From Marinilactibacillus kalidii (GTDB lineage: Bacteria; Bacillota; Bacilli; Lactobacillales; Carnobacteriaceae_A), in the NCBI RefSeq assembly GCF_017599325.1, contig NZ_JAGFVM010000026.1:1-64000 (forward strand): a stretch of 64,000 nt of DNA, given 5' to 3'. The notes below the pieces were generated by a model that was given only the letters and a program-made list of their open reading frames with translations, was not told the DNA's origin and searched no databases. Position numbers and translations under genes: made by a program. Positions within the stretch are counted from its first letter, which is position 1; the number at the start of each line of letters is the position of its first letter. This document shows positions 16,848-26,350 of this stretch, in pieces.

Positions 16848-18341
16848 ATGAAAGAATTTCAATTACAGTTTATCGTTAATAAACAAACACGTAGAGTCCT
16901 CAAGTTACTTGATACCTTTGAGCGTACATCAGCACATACTTTAAAAGAATTAGAAACAACATTAAGCGTAAGTGATCGAACGATTTTGACCGATATCCAT
17001 TTTATAAAAGATTATTTTGAAGAGATTGTTATTCTTGAATCTTCTCTTATCGGTTATACATTTACCATTCTAGACCGATCACAATACACACAGTCTAAAC
17101 AGCTACTCATAGAAGATGAACCGCTATTTAAGATAATAGAACAAATTTTTTTCAATGAATGTTTGACCTTAATTGAATGGTCTGAAGAATTGCTTTTATC
17201 CGAAAGTAGTATTTTAAGATATTTGAAAACCATTGAGCCGATTCTCAGTGAATATGGCATCATGATTTCGAAAAATCGAGTTGATTTTGTGGGAAATGAA
17301 ATTAATATTCGACGGTTTTTCTATGATTTTTATTACGAATCCAGTATAACTTCACATACCGTTTTTCCTCCTTTATCGATTCATAATATTACGTTGGCTT
17401 TACGTCAGGAAAACTTTTTTGATGAGTATACACATATCACATTCGGTGATTTTAATTACACGATATATATCGCAATCGAACGTTTCTTAAATGGAAAGAC
17501 CATTCAGGAATTGCCTAAAGAATTAGATTTTTTAAAGAAAAATTTAAAACCTTCTTATTATTCAAATGTAAAAAAAATAGTCGTTGACTATTTTGGTATT
17601 GATTTAAGTGATATTGAAAAGTTATATATATACACTGTCTTATTATGTAAAAGGTCACTAATGGATTTTAATGCTGAAATGAAGTTCCTAGAGAAAGTTC
17701 CTCAAAGCAGGCTAGCCGTTATGTGGGCAGAAAAATATGCACAATTGATTGAAACACCTTATAAAGAAAAAGCAAGAACACTCGTCTTTTTAGAATCTTT
17801 TTTTACCAGTATTTATCTAAAAAGCCTTCTTTCGCCTACATTAAATCAGAATGTACATGATGTAAATCAGTTCACAACAGAACGTTTTAGTATGTTGTTT
17901 GATAAAACCTATGCTTTTATCAGCCAAAACCTCAAAGAGCCACTTCATTTGACGGATACTCAAGTTCAAGATATCAGTGCAAATTTAACAATCTATACAG
18001 ATTCTTTAACACTTATGTATTGGAAAACTTATAAGAATGTTGCTTTTTTATTGGAAGGTAATCGCTATGTATGTGGAAATATCCGTGCAATTGCCATAAA
18101 GTCAATCGGTAATTATCATAATCTTTTTTTCCCTGACGCAGCCGACATGTCAATGACCTATTTTGATGACAATAATATTGATATTATTGTGACAAATTAC
18201 AATGAGTATATTGCTGACTATATAGAGGATCGTGAATATATTCTGTTTGAAGTCAATCCTACAACTAAAGACTGGAAAAAGTTGTTTACACTAATTAACC
18301 CTAGGTACACTTATTTATTTGGTCTAAATAACGATAAATAA
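16848..18341 (+). CDS. Mga-like transcriptional regulator, copy 1
   Basis: A 497-residue regulator of the Mga/AtxA type. The N-terminal part has a winged-helix segment (TLKELETTLSVSDRTILTDI, residues 30-49) and a second Mga-type helix-turn-helix (LLLSESSILRYLKTIEPIL). The middle is PRD-like and the C-terminus resembles an EIIB fold (FDDNNIDIIVTNYNEY). The ATG at 16848 follows GGAGG; an in-frame upstream start has none. A second gene about 6 kb away encodes a clear paralog with the same length and many identical blocks (RRFFYDFYYES-ITSHT). The pair flanks the WxL operon, so both are candidates for its control (inference). Mga proteins activate surface-protein genes in streptococci. Confidence 0.82.
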   Translation: MKEFQLQFIVNKQTRRVLKLLDTFERTSAHTLKELETTLSVSDRTILTDIHFIKDYFEEIVILESSLIGYTFTILDRSQYTQSKQLLIEDEPLFKIIEQIFFNECLTLIEWSEELLLSESSILRYLKTIEPILSEYGIMISKNRVDFVGNEINIRRFFYDFYYESSITSHTVFPPLSIHNITLALRQENFFDEYTHITFGDFNYTIYIAIERFLNGKTIQELPKELDFLKKNLKPSYYSNVKKIVVDYFGIDLSDIEKLYIYTVLLCKRSLMDFNAEMKFLEKVPQSRLAVMWAEKYAQLIETPYKEKARTLVFLESFFTSIYLKSLLSPTLNQNVHDVNQFTTERFSMLFDKTYAFISQNLKEPLHLTDTQVQDISANLTIYTDSLTLMYWKTYKNVAFLLEGNRYVCGNIRAIAIKSIGNYHNLFFPDAADMSMTYFDDNNIDIIVTNYNEYIADYIEDREYILFEVNPTTKDWKKLFTLINPRYTYLFGLNNDK

Positions 18342-18982
18342 CGTTTATATAGAGAGGTCAATAGAATCTTTTTCAAATATAAAAAAGAATTTTTCTACCG
18401 CTATCATGCAGACCCTAGCAACAATAGGTGATTTGAATAAATCCTTTCGTACTCGATTAGCATTAAGGTTAACATGCTCTTAAAAAGAATACTATTTACC
18501 TTTGAGATTATGAAAGAAAAATCGGATAGCATTGGCTTACATTCAGATGAGTCTTGCAGTGTACCTAAAATAGTAAGGTCGAGAGAAGGTAGGGAGAACT
18601 TCAGCTGCAGATACTTCGCTCTAGTAAAGAAGAGGTTAAACAACAAATGATTATTAAATATAAACGAACGTTATACTCGAAGAAACCATCATTCAAATCT
18701 TTAGAAGATAGGGTTATAACATTCTCGTTCTACTTTCTATTCCGCATTCTCTCTGTCTAGGGTGGAAAATGAAACTAATAATCTAATAAGTGAATTTTTC
18801 CAGAAACAAGAGAGATGGTCACTGTTCTCAGTCATCTTATACATTACTATACTCCCAAACTTAACTTACGACCAAGTAAGTGCTTGGATTGGGAAATGCA
18901 CTATGCAAAGTTTTCTAATACTTTGCACTAAATTCGACAATTACAGACACTCAAATACCTCTCTTTTGTTTTCATAGCACAA
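18342..18982. other. Gene-free stretch, no recognisable content
   Basis: About 640 bp downstream of the first Mga-like gene. Short open frames occur on both strands (for example 18404-18646 minus and 18762-18977 plus), but none has a ribosome binding site or family-like sequence. I could not read a decayed transposase or regulator from it. It may hold the far ends of a deleted gene. Confidence 0.4.
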
Positions 18983-19032
18983 ATAAGATCTGCCGGAAAA
19001 TCTTAAGTAGATTTTTTCGGTAGATCTTATTA
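18983..19032 (-). terminator. Terminator of the WxL operon
   Basis: AAGATCTACCG-AAAAATCT pairs with AGATTTT-CGGCAGATCTT, followed on the minus strand by TTATTTGT. It lies about 60 nt behind the last WxL gene. Confidence 0.65.
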
Positions 19033-19095
19033 TTTAACTGAATATTTTGTCCATTTTTTTTAACAGTAAGTGTAAATACCCCCTCGTATACTATC

Positions 19096-21456
19096 TTATT
19101 CATTACTAGGCACTGTACTCAATTCCCAATTTAAAGTTGTTTGATATTTAGTGGCTTCTGGATTAGCTTCACCTGGCACAAAAAGTTGAACACTCTGAGT
19201 TGCAGTATCTTCGTTTCCAAATCGGTAAATCCATGTTCCTTCACCTTTGTCTTCTTCGGCTTTTAGAAGCACTATTCTTTCACCTGGTAGCAAAGTTAAA
19301 GTATCGTCTCTATGGTTAATACTAGGTGGTTCATTTTCAGATGCTGACACAACTTCTTGATTTGTGAAGCTAAGTTCGGAACCAAGAAGTTCATGACCGT
19401 CGCTTGCGACGAATTGATTTTTTTGAACGACTGATAATTGCCATCCAGTATTCTCAGAACGACGATCACTTACTTGGATATAATTTGGCCTTGCTTGCTC
19501 ACTACTAGTCCCTTCCTCGTTTAATATCATCTGTGGTTTGGCGTAGTATGTTTGATTTTGACTAGAAATTTTCTGCTCTCCAAAATCAAACTGAGATACG
19601 AAATCAATACTTAATAACCCTTGGCTTTCTGGAATTTCTGGTTTATTTTCAGGTTTGACTTCTATTTCAGGATCTACTGGATCTACTGGTTCCACTGGTT
19701 CAATGTCTTTGATCTCTTCGTAAATATATATAACAGTTGTTTCGCCTTCAGTGAATATCCCTTTTGCATTTTCGGGAATATCAGATACTCTGTAATTTTC
19801 AATTATTTTTGGCTCAGTTACATATGAATCCCCAACAATTCCTTCTAATATTTCTGTATTAGTTAACTCATTACTTTGTTGATCCATATACTTTACAGTT
19901 ACTATTCCTCTTTCATCTACGGCTGTTGGCGGTAAAGTCCCAGCTCCTCTAAAGTTAATAGAGGCCATTTGTCTCGTATTGTTTACTTGAAAACTCTCGT
20001 TATTAAATGAAGGTTGTGTACTTGATGTAATATTCCCTCCCGATATAGTAAAGCTTAAGTTACGCCAGAATCGACTTGCCTCCTGATTCTGTAAAGGATC
20101 AGTGCCCAAATCCCATACTGCCAAGCCAACTTTAGAATATTGTATAGATTTAGTCTTGAGTACAGGTACATCCGTTTTCATACTATTAAATAAAAAAGGT
20201 ACATTACTCCCCAATAACACAAAATCTATATCAAATGAAGAAGAATGAGTTCGTAACCATCCTCCCACAATTGTTGCTTGGAATATTTTAAAATAACCAA
20301 AATTATCTATGGCTATTTGTCCTGAAGGATTTTCCGAACTATCGTTTACAGTCAAACTTCTTAAACTATTATTAGAATTTTCTCTGGTCGAGACACTACC
20401 CATTATTAGCAAATCCTGTCCTGAAATTTCAGCATTATTTACTGGTACATGAAATTCTACTAAACCAGAACTCCATGATAACGTTTGCCCTCCAGATAAA
20501 TCTAAAGAAGCGCCCATAGGATTCCCAGTAGCCACATAAATATTGACCCCCGTTGTTCTAGTATTTAAGTTGGTTGTCCCACTTGGAATATTTCCTTGAA
20601 CGAGTATAGTTGTTCTACCATTATTATTCCAAGCAGATCTAAATGCCGCCCAAGTACTAACAACAACTTGAGAGCGTGCACTTAATTCTGAAAAATTATT
20701 AGAATTCCGTCCAATTACTCCAGTATTAACATGAAGAAATGCTGCATGAACTTCCCCTTGTTTATCTTCTATAGTTAGTTGTCCACTTTCGATAAATTTT
20801 AATCGTGTTAGAAAAGTAGAACTTTCTTGGTTAAATTCTATGAGGTATAAATTAGATCCATCTTGAAATGAATCTAATAAGGTTCTTTCCTTCTCATCTT
20901 GAAAATAGAAATCAGCTCCATTTGGTACTATAATTCTAAAAGATTCAATCGATTGATTCACTGTAACTTCTAGTTCAAATTCCTCATCAACATTGACTTC
21001 TATATATTCATCAACATTGATAGAAAAATGAATTTCTTCGTCTACTTCACTTTCAGATTTTTCTTCTGTTTCTATTTTTTTCTCTAATGATGAACCAAGT
21101 AATTCATCATTAGTTGAATCGGAAGATACTTCTGGAAAATTCGTACTTTCGGGTTCTTCGGGTTCTTCGGGTTCTTCGGGTTCTTCGGATCTAGTATCAT
21201 TCTTATATTTTTCATTAGCAGACAAAAGTAAGGCGTTAAAAGAATCTTCTACTTCATTTTTTTCGATTAAATCTGATTTCCAAACCTCTTGTATGGATGT
21301 ACTATTATTTATAGTTTCATTTTTCAAGTTTCCTTCTAATAATTCATCATTTTTTTTTGTTTCAGCGTAAACTATAGTTGCTGGTAAAATAGCTGTTTGT
21401 AATAGAAGCACTATTGTAGTTAAATAAATTTTTTTTTTATTTCCTGATCTCCTCAT
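19096..21456 (-). CDS. Large WxL-domain surface protein with MucBP repeat
   Basis: A 786-residue secreted protein. A basic signal peptide (about residues 1-31) is followed by an acidic linker with an EEPEEPEEP repeat, a central region rich in Ser, Asn and Gly that looks like a beta-helix adhesin (about 280-500), a MucBP-like module (VTVKYMDQQSNELTNTEIL), a proline/acid spacer, and a C-terminal WxL domain with GWQL and NWEL. WxL domains bind peptidoglycan non-covalently. ATG at 21456 sits at better distance from GAGGTGA than the overlapping ATG three bases earlier. Last gene of the operon, 14 nt behind the DUF916 gene. Probably an adhesin. Confidence 0.85.
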   Translation of the reverse strand: MRRSGNKKKIYLTTIVLLLQTAILPATIVYAETKKNDELLEGNLKNETINNSTSIQEVWKSDLIEKNEVEDSFNALLLSANEKYKNDTRSEEPEEPEEPEEPESTNFPEVSSDSTNDELLGSSLEKKIETEEKSESEVDEEIHFSINVDEYIEVNVDEEFELEVTVNQSIESFRIIVPNGADFYFQDEKERTLLDSFQDGSNLYLIEFNQESSTFLTRLKFIESGQLTIEDKQGEVHAAFLHVNTGVIGRNSNNFSELSARSQVVVSTWAAFRSAWNNNGRTTILVQGNIPSGTTNLNTRTTGVNIYVATGNPMGASLDLSGGQTLSWSSGLVEFHVPVNNAEISGQDLLIMGSVSTRENSNNSLRSLTVNDSSENPSGQIAIDNFGYFKIFQATIVGGWLRTHSSSFDIDFVLLGSNVPFLFNSMKTDVPVLKTKSIQYSKVGLAVWDLGTDPLQNQEASRFWRNLSFTISGGNITSSTQPSFNNESFQVNNTRQMASINFRGAGTLPPTAVDERGIVTVKYMDQQSNELTNTEILEGIVGDSYVTEPKIIENYRVSDIPENAKGIFTEGETTVIYIYEEIKDIEPVEPVDPVDPEIEVKPENKPEIPESQGLLSIDFVSQFDFGEQKISSQNQTYYAKPQMILNEEGTSSEQARPNYIQVSDRRSENTGWQLSVVQKNQFVASDGHELLGSELSFTNQEVVSASENEPPSINHRDDTLTLLPGERIVLLKAEEDKGEGTWIYRFGNEDTATQSVQLFVPGEANPEATKYQTTLNWELSTVPSNE
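21151..21186 (-). repeat. 9-bp tandem repeat inside the WxL gene
   Basis: Four perfect copies of GGGTTCTTC (plus strand) encode (EEP)n on the coding strand. Gain or loss of units keeps the frame and changes only linker length. Confidence 0.95.
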
Positions 21457-21470
21457 CATTTCACCTCTAT

Positions 21471-22520
21471 TTAATTTGAATCTTTATCTTTTTTGTTTTT
21501 CCAAAACAAATAAATCACTAGACTAGTGAGTACACATATTAACAAAACAGTACCTAAAACCCACCAACTAATTCCACTATCAATAGTTACGTCTTCTCGG
21601 TTAAAACTTCTTGCTGTATCCGCCTCAATCGTAAATTCTTCTTGCCATGTCCATTCGTTCTCTCCTGAACGAGCAGTCATATCTAAAACATAATCTCCGC
21701 TTTTAAAACGATCACCTTCAAGGGAAATCGGGAAATCAAAATGAGAGTTTGGCGCCATCTGCATATCTTCATTTTGGGCTTTATATAAGATGTCTTCTTC
21801 GCCCGCTCTTTTTACTTTTGCATCCACAGCTAATTTATTAACAAATGTGGGTGTATAGTTTTGAATTGTTGCACTGATAACATTTCGGTAATTCAACTGA
21901 TCAGCAAATACATCTTGTAAGGTTAAATCTGGCTCTATAAAAGATCTATTATTGCTGATAACAATTCCAATCACATAAGAAAATTTATTTTTTATGGCTA
22001 AACCTTCCTCAGATGCGTCTTCAAGTTCTTTATCACTGACTTCCTGAACTCGCAATCCACCTGCCATTACACCTTCAAAAGATTCTTTTGGCATTTTTAA
22101 AGGGATAGATATGATCTTCTCTTCATTACCTTTTAATTCGATTTGCTCAGGAACTTCCAGAACTTCTTCTATCTTATGAGAAAGTGATGAATCTGGATTT
22201 TCATCAGTTTTTCCGTATTCAACAACCCCGTGGACATTGGTGAACGCAGTATGAGAAGAAATCTCAATATTCCTTACATCTGATGTTGCATTTCTCACTT
22301 TCACTTCGAGTGTCTCTTCTTCACCTGGTTCGATATTTAAATCAAAATAACTATTCGAGTCTTCTACCTGACTATCGGGAAATATGGGATCAATATAGAA
22401 TCCAAGCATATCTTCATTGGCCTGTACGTTATCAGAAGTACTAAAAAAAATCATCATCAATAATAACGTTAAAAATCCGATTTTCTTATTTAATTTGTGC
22501 TTATGCTGTCTCACATTCAT
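21471..22520 (-). CDS. DUF916/DUF3324 WxL-partner protein
   Basis: A 349-residue membrane-anchored surface protein that accompanies WxL proteins (WxLIP). Signal peptide at about residues 1-35. The N-terminal DUF916 peptidoglycan-binding domain contains FDLNIEPGEEETLEVKVRNA; the DUF3324 domain follows with ISIPLKMPKESFEGVMAGGL and the FIEPDLTLQDVFADQLNY region. A C-terminal transmembrane helix (WWVLGTVLLICVLTSLVIYL) and KNKKDKD tail fix it in the membrane. AAAGGAG precedes the ATG. It lies between two WxL genes, as in enterococcal WxL clusters, where such proteins bridge WxL proteins, peptidoglycan and host ligands. Confidence 0.9.
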   Translation of the reverse strand: MNVRQHKHKLNKKIGFLTLLLMMIFFSTSDNVQANEDMLGFYIDPIFPDSQVEDSNSYFDLNIEPGEEETLEVKVRNATSDVRNIEISSHTAFTNVHGVVEYGKTDENPDSSLSHKIEEVLEVPEQIELKGNEEKIISIPLKMPKESFEGVMAGGLRVQEVSDKELEDASEEGLAIKNKFSYVIGIVISNNRSFIEPDLTLQDVFADQLNYRNVISATIQNYTPTFVNKLAVDAKVKRAGEEDILYKAQNEDMQMAPNSHFDFPISLEGDRFKSGDYVLDMTARSGENEWTWQEEFTIEADTARSFNREDVTIDSGISWWVLGTVLLICVLTSLVIYLFWKNKKDKDSN

Positions 22521-22540
22521 CTAACTACTCCTTTCAGTTC

Positions 22541-22579
22541 AAAAAGGTAACGCTATAGTTTTTTCTAGCGCTACCTTTT
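22541..22579 (-). terminator. Intercistronic hairpin in the WxL operon
   Basis: AAAGGTAGCGCTA pairs with TA-AGCGTTACCTTT (one bulge), followed by TT, between the small WxL gene and the DUF916 gene. It probably makes the upstream WxL protein more abundant. Confidence 0.6.
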
Positions 22580-22607
22580 CCAACTAAACTTTGTTAATCA
22601 CTTTATT

Positions 22608-23438
22608 TTATACTTCTGGGACTGTTTCTCCATCCTCACCTGGTAATGTCACTAATTCCCAAGAAAGGTTTGATGTATACGTTGTAGCATCTTTCGCTGT
22701 AGCACCAGGAATTGATACCTGAATTGCACTATTTTCTACAGTATCAACACTTTCATCCTCAAACTGGCTGCTTAGATCTGCTTGATTACCCCATACGACT
22801 GAAGAAACACCAGCACCTTTACCTGAATCTGCCTTCATAATAGAAACTGAGCCAGATTCCGGAATTAATTCTATAGACCCACTTTGTGTAGTAGGCGCAT
22901 TGTTCTGATTATTTCCAGCATATTGAATACGAGCGTCATTCAGTGCTACTTGTGCACCATTTAATACATTATTTTGTGTATTTGATGTGAAATCACTTAA
23001 GCTCACTTGTAAGTCCCATCCTGCGTTACTTCCTCGCGTATCTGAAACTTGTGCAAAACTGACATAAGGAACTTCTGTTGTACCATCCGGTCTAGCTTCT
23101 GCTAATTCAACCATTTCGGCAATCATATTATACGTTTGATCCTGATTTGAAATGACTTGTGACCCAAAATCCATTGTCACTGCTTTTATAATTGATAATG
23201 GTCCTGTAGTTCCTGGAACTTCAGGGTTAATCACGATTTCATCCGGTCCTGGTTGTCCCGGTTCACCCGGCTCGCCTGGTTCCGGTGGTGTAACGATTAA
23301 TTCTTGATCTGTATCAGAAATAAATTCAATTGTTCCATCTGTCTCTACTTCTCTCGTTTCTTGAGCAGATGCACTCAAACCACTTAATAGAATTGTTGAA
23401 GAGAGTGCTGTAATCGTTGCTAATTTAATATAATTCAT
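22608..23438 (-). CDS. Small WxL-domain surface protein
   Basis: A 276-residue secreted protein. Signal peptide with cleavage after ASA (about residue 25), then a short acidic region, a collagen-like PGEPGEPGQPGP stretch (54-65), and a WxL domain covering the rest. The two hallmark motifs are present: G-W141-D-L143 and S-W260-E-L262. It should bind peptidoglycan non-covalently. The start overlaps the end of the preceding LPxTG-type gene by 14 nt, with GGAAAAGGATGG upstream. In known WxL clusters such a protein works with the DUF916 and LPxTG partners encoded next to it. Confidence 0.92.
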   Translation of the reverse strand: MNYIKLATITALSSTILLSGLSASAQETREVETDGTIEFISDTDQELIVTPPEPGEPGEPGQPGPDEIVINPEVPGTTGPLSIIKAVTMDFGSQVISNQDQTYNMIAEMVELAEARPDGTTEVPYVSFAQVSDTRGSNAGWDLQVSLSDFTSNTQNNVLNGAQVALNDARIQYAGNNQNNAPTTQSGSIELIPESGSVSIMKADSGKGAGVSSVVWGNQADLSSQFEDESVDTVENSAIQVSIPGATAKDATTYTSNLSWELVTLPGEDGETVPEV

Positions 23439-23816
23439 TGTTATTATTCCATCCTTTTCTATTTTTAATTATTTTTTTGCTTATTATTTCTTCTTTAAAC
23501 CTTTTAAACAATATCCTTATTGAAAGAATAACTAAAATCCAACCTAGCCATATCCAATATTGATGGGCGCCAAAACTTGTTTGTGGCAATTTACCACTTG
23601 GTTTTTCTGCAGGTTTTGATGATGGTGGTAATGATATAGGACCAGTTGGTGGTTTTGGATTAGGTAGATTCTCTGATACATAGGTCCCAGTGAATCCGAT
23701 CGACCCTTCTGTTTCTATTGTTCGCAACTCTGCTCCTTGTGCTTGATAACTAGGCAAGTGTATGAAAATCGTAACAAGGATCAGTACAAGCCAAACTAAA
23801 AAACTTTTTTTTTCAT
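23425..23816 (-). pseudogene. LPxTG-type small surface protein, frameshifted in a poly-A tract
   Basis: AAGGAGGGAGTAAT precedes ATG at 23816, which is followed by nine A and then GTTTTTTAG, so translation stops after five codons. With ten A the frame reads MKKKSFLVWLVLILVTIFIH, a perfect signal peptide, and continues into the long frame: an acid/Thr region (IETEGSIGFTGTY), a proline-rich spacer, the sorting motif LPQTS, a hydrophobic helix (WIWLGWILVILSIRILF) and a basic tail. The repaired protein is about 130 residues. Sortase-anchored small proteins of this form head many WxL clusters. Either slippage (possible on/off switching), a fixed loss, or a sequencing error explains the missing base. 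Confidence 0.8.
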
Positions 23817-24055
23817 ATTACTCCCTCCTTTGGTTTAATAAGATGATGAAAACGGAGATTGCCACTGATCATGAGACGTCCTTCATAGATAAATATCCTA
23901 TCAGCATGTAGTATAGCTAACTGCTTATCATCACGTTTGTCAGTTAGGTATGACAATCTCGACGAAACGTAAAGTCTTTCGCACGTCTCTGTGGTAACTA
24001 TAGCAAAGGAAACCAAATTTAATGAATCTCCTTTTTCAATGCTCAGCGAAAAAAA
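23817..24055 (-). pseudogene. Possible remnant of an ABC-type ATPase
   Basis: Upstream of the WxL operon the minus strand reads FSLSIEKGDSLNLV, like the segment just before Walker A in ABC ATPases (compare the ECF ATPase here: VSLNIEKGDFIAIMG). It then passes without the Walker, signature or Walker B regions to VSSRLSYLTDKRDD and HADRIFIYEGRLMISG, like the region after the H-loop. An internal deletion of an ATPase gene would explain this. There is no own start with a ribosome binding site. The assignment is weak. Confidence 0.3.
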
Positions 24056-24680
24056 TGATTCCCGACTAATATGACGATTGTTTAATCATCTATTATTAAA
24101 TTTATCAATCAATAAAAAGAATCTACCGAATCACTTCGATAGATCCATTTTGACTACGTTAGGCTAGCAGGAAATATTAACTGATTCTTTCACCTAGAAT
24201 TTTAAATATCATTAGTAGGAACTATTACCACTTATAGGATATGGTTGGTAGAACAGCTTTTCAATTCAAGATTTATATCTAACTAAACCTCTAGTCTCAT
24301 ACTTTCGTCAATGTTTACTTGGTCATCGAAGCGATTAAGGCACGTCTCTTTCCCTTCATCCTTTTTTGCCTCCAAGAGTGTTTACTTCACGCGAGAATTT
24401 AAAGATACCGTTTTTACCAATCCATTTAGATCCGAATCCTTTTTCCTAATTCTGTAGTTGCAACGTTGGTTATTCATCCAAGCTGTGCTACTTTTTTACT
24501 TCACTTAAATTTAACGATATACAGAATGATTTAAAGTTTAAGCGAATTATATAGCCATTTTTCACCTATTGACGAAAAATGTGATTCTGTAATTTTCTTG
24601 CCTTTTCTTGCTTTCAAAACTTTTATTTAGCATAATCAATCTCATAAAAACCGTTACCAAACGAAAGGAGACTATCTGGC
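24056..24680. other. Gene-free stretch before the second Mga-like gene
   Basis: No supported gene. An imperfect hairpin AATCTACCGAA/TTCGATAGAT lies at 24122-24148 and recalls the ATCTACCGAA motif in the hairpin at the other end of the WxL operon. TTGACG (24572) followed by TAATTT about 15 bp on is a weak promoter candidate for the Mga-like gene. Confidence 0.4.
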
Positions 24681-26177
24681 GTGAAAGAAATTCAGATGGC
24701 TTTTATCATCAATAATCAAACGAAGAGACTTTACAATATCTTGAATGTTTTTGAACGTTTTACGACATGTACTTTAAAAACCCTATCCAGTGAGACAGCT
24801 ACTTCAGACCGGACACTATTAAGAGATATCCAAGTGATTAAAACATATTTTGAAGAATCTATCGCTATCACTTCCACTATTTCCGGATATCATTTCTCGG
24901 TAGTAGACAAAACTTTATTTATAGAAAAGAAACAGAAATTAATCGAAGATGAACCACTTTTCAAGCTAATTGAAAGTATATTCTATAATCAATGCTTGAG
25001 CCTTTCTGAGTGGGCCGATACACTACATCTATCCGAAAGTAGTCTTGTGCGCTATCTAAAGTGTATCCAACCTGTGCTAGATGATTATGAAATTTCAGTT
25101 TTGACAAACCCACTTGACTTTTCTGGAAAAGAAATCAATATTCGTCGATTTTTTTATGACTTTTATTATGAATCTGACATTACCTCTCACACGATGTTTC
25201 CTTCATTAGCTGTCTATCATTTAACATTGGTTTTTAGAAAATCAAAATTTTTCGAAGAGTTTGCGCATATTTCTTTCAACGATTTTAAATATACTCTCCA
25301 CATTACCATTGAACGTTTTATCAATGGAAAAACCATTGACGAACTTCCGAAAGAAATCAATTTTCTAAAAAAGAAAATTCCTATTTATTATTGTGCTAAT
25401 GTGAAACATAATATGGTAAAGTATTTTGGTACAGACTTATCGGAAACGGAAAAGCTATACCTTTATGCTATTTTACTCAGCAAGCGTTCCTTGATGAGTA
25501 TTTGTTCTGAGGTAGCTTTCCTAGAAAAACTCCCCTTGAAAAGACAGGCGCTACAATGGGCAGAAGCTTATATGTTAATCGCAGCTCCACCAATTAGTGA
25601 AAAAGAAAGAAGCTTAGTATTTTTTGAATCTTTTTTCTCTAATCTTTTGTTTGTCTACCAGTTATCGCCTGTTTTGAATCAAAATTTAACTGAAAATTCT
25701 TATTTGATTGAGCAGTATTCCGTTAATACGTATAAAAAGACTTATTCTTTCATACAGCAAAACATATCTCCTATTCTTGACTTGAATGAAAAGCAGACAA
25801 AAGATATCAGTGCAAATTTGTCTGTTTACTTGGACTCTATGCGTATTATGTACTGGAAAACAACTAAGAATATTGCATTTTTCTTGGAAGGCAATCGCTA
25901 TATCTGCGAAAATATCCGGGCTATGGCCATAAAATCAGTCGGAAAGTATCATAACCTCTATTTTCCTGATGCCACAGATATGACGCCAGAATATTTCGAG
26001 GATAATGAGATAAGCATCGTGATAACGAACTATAGTCATTACGTTTCTGAATATCTTTATGAATGCACACATCTTTTATTTGAGCCTTATCCAACCCACA
26101 AGGATTGGCAGCGCTTGTTTGTCTTACTTAATCCAAAAGCTAAACTCGTATTCTCGGATTTTTTATTTGAGACTTAA
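24681..26177 (+). CDS. Mga-like transcriptional regulator, copy 2
   Basis: A 498-residue paralog of the regulator at 16848-18341, aligned over the whole length without large gaps; blocks such as KLIEDEPLFKLIE, RRFFYDFYYES, ERFINGKTIDELPKE and WKTTKNIAFFLEGNRYICEN are nearly identical between the two. It has the same N-terminal winged helix (TLKTLSSETATSDRTLLRDI), Mga-type second helix-turn-helix (HLSESSLVRYLKCIQPVL), PRD-like middle and EIIB-like end. It uses a GTG start with GAAAGGAG upstream. Same strand as copy 1, opposite to the WxL operon between them. It may control that operon, or the two may respond to different signals (inference). Confidence 0.82.
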   Translation: MKEIQMAFIINNQTKRLYNILNVFERFTTCTLKTLSSETATSDRTLLRDIQVIKTYFEESIAITSTISGYHFSVVDKTLFIEKKQKLIEDEPLFKLIESIFYNQCLSLSEWADTLHLSESSLVRYLKCIQPVLDDYEISVLTNPLDFSGKEINIRRFFYDFYYESDITSHTMFPSLAVYHLTLVFRKSKFFEEFAHISFNDFKYTLHITIERFINGKTIDELPKEINFLKKKIPIYYCANVKHNMVKYFGTDLSETEKLYLYAILLSKRSLMSICSEVAFLEKLPLKRQALQWAEAYMLIAAPPISEKERSLVFFESFFSNLLFVYQLSPVLNQNLTENSYLIEQYSVNTYKKTYSFIQQNISPILDLNEKQTKDISANLSVYLDSMRIMYWKTTKNIAFFLEGNRYICENIRAMAIKSVGKYHNLYFPDATDMTPEYFEDNEISIVITNYSHYVSEYLYECTHLLFEPYPTHKDWQRLFVLLNPKAKLVFSDFLFET

Positions 26178-26350
26178 CACACTTAAACTAACTACGTTAT
26201 TACAAATCTTCTTTCGAAATGTACGCTATTTAATATACTATTAGACTATATATACCCTTAGCATTGAATAAGTACGATATCGTTTAGATAGTATGGCTTT
26301 TCAAACGATGACTATTTTAATGAAAATTGGTTGATGGAGTGAAAATATTG

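Noticed and set aside
18404-18646. 80-codon minus-strand frame behind the first Mga-like gene
   Set aside because: No start signal, no family likeness, and no neighbouring gene in the same direction.
18762-18977. 71-codon frame in the gap beside the WxL operon
   Set aside because: No Shine-Dalgarno sequence and no recognisable domain; the surrounding DNA looks non-coding.
21151-21186. Short tandem repeats as a CRISPR array
   Set aside because: Units are 9 bp, directly adjacent and in frame in a coding region; there are no spacers and no cas genes in the window.
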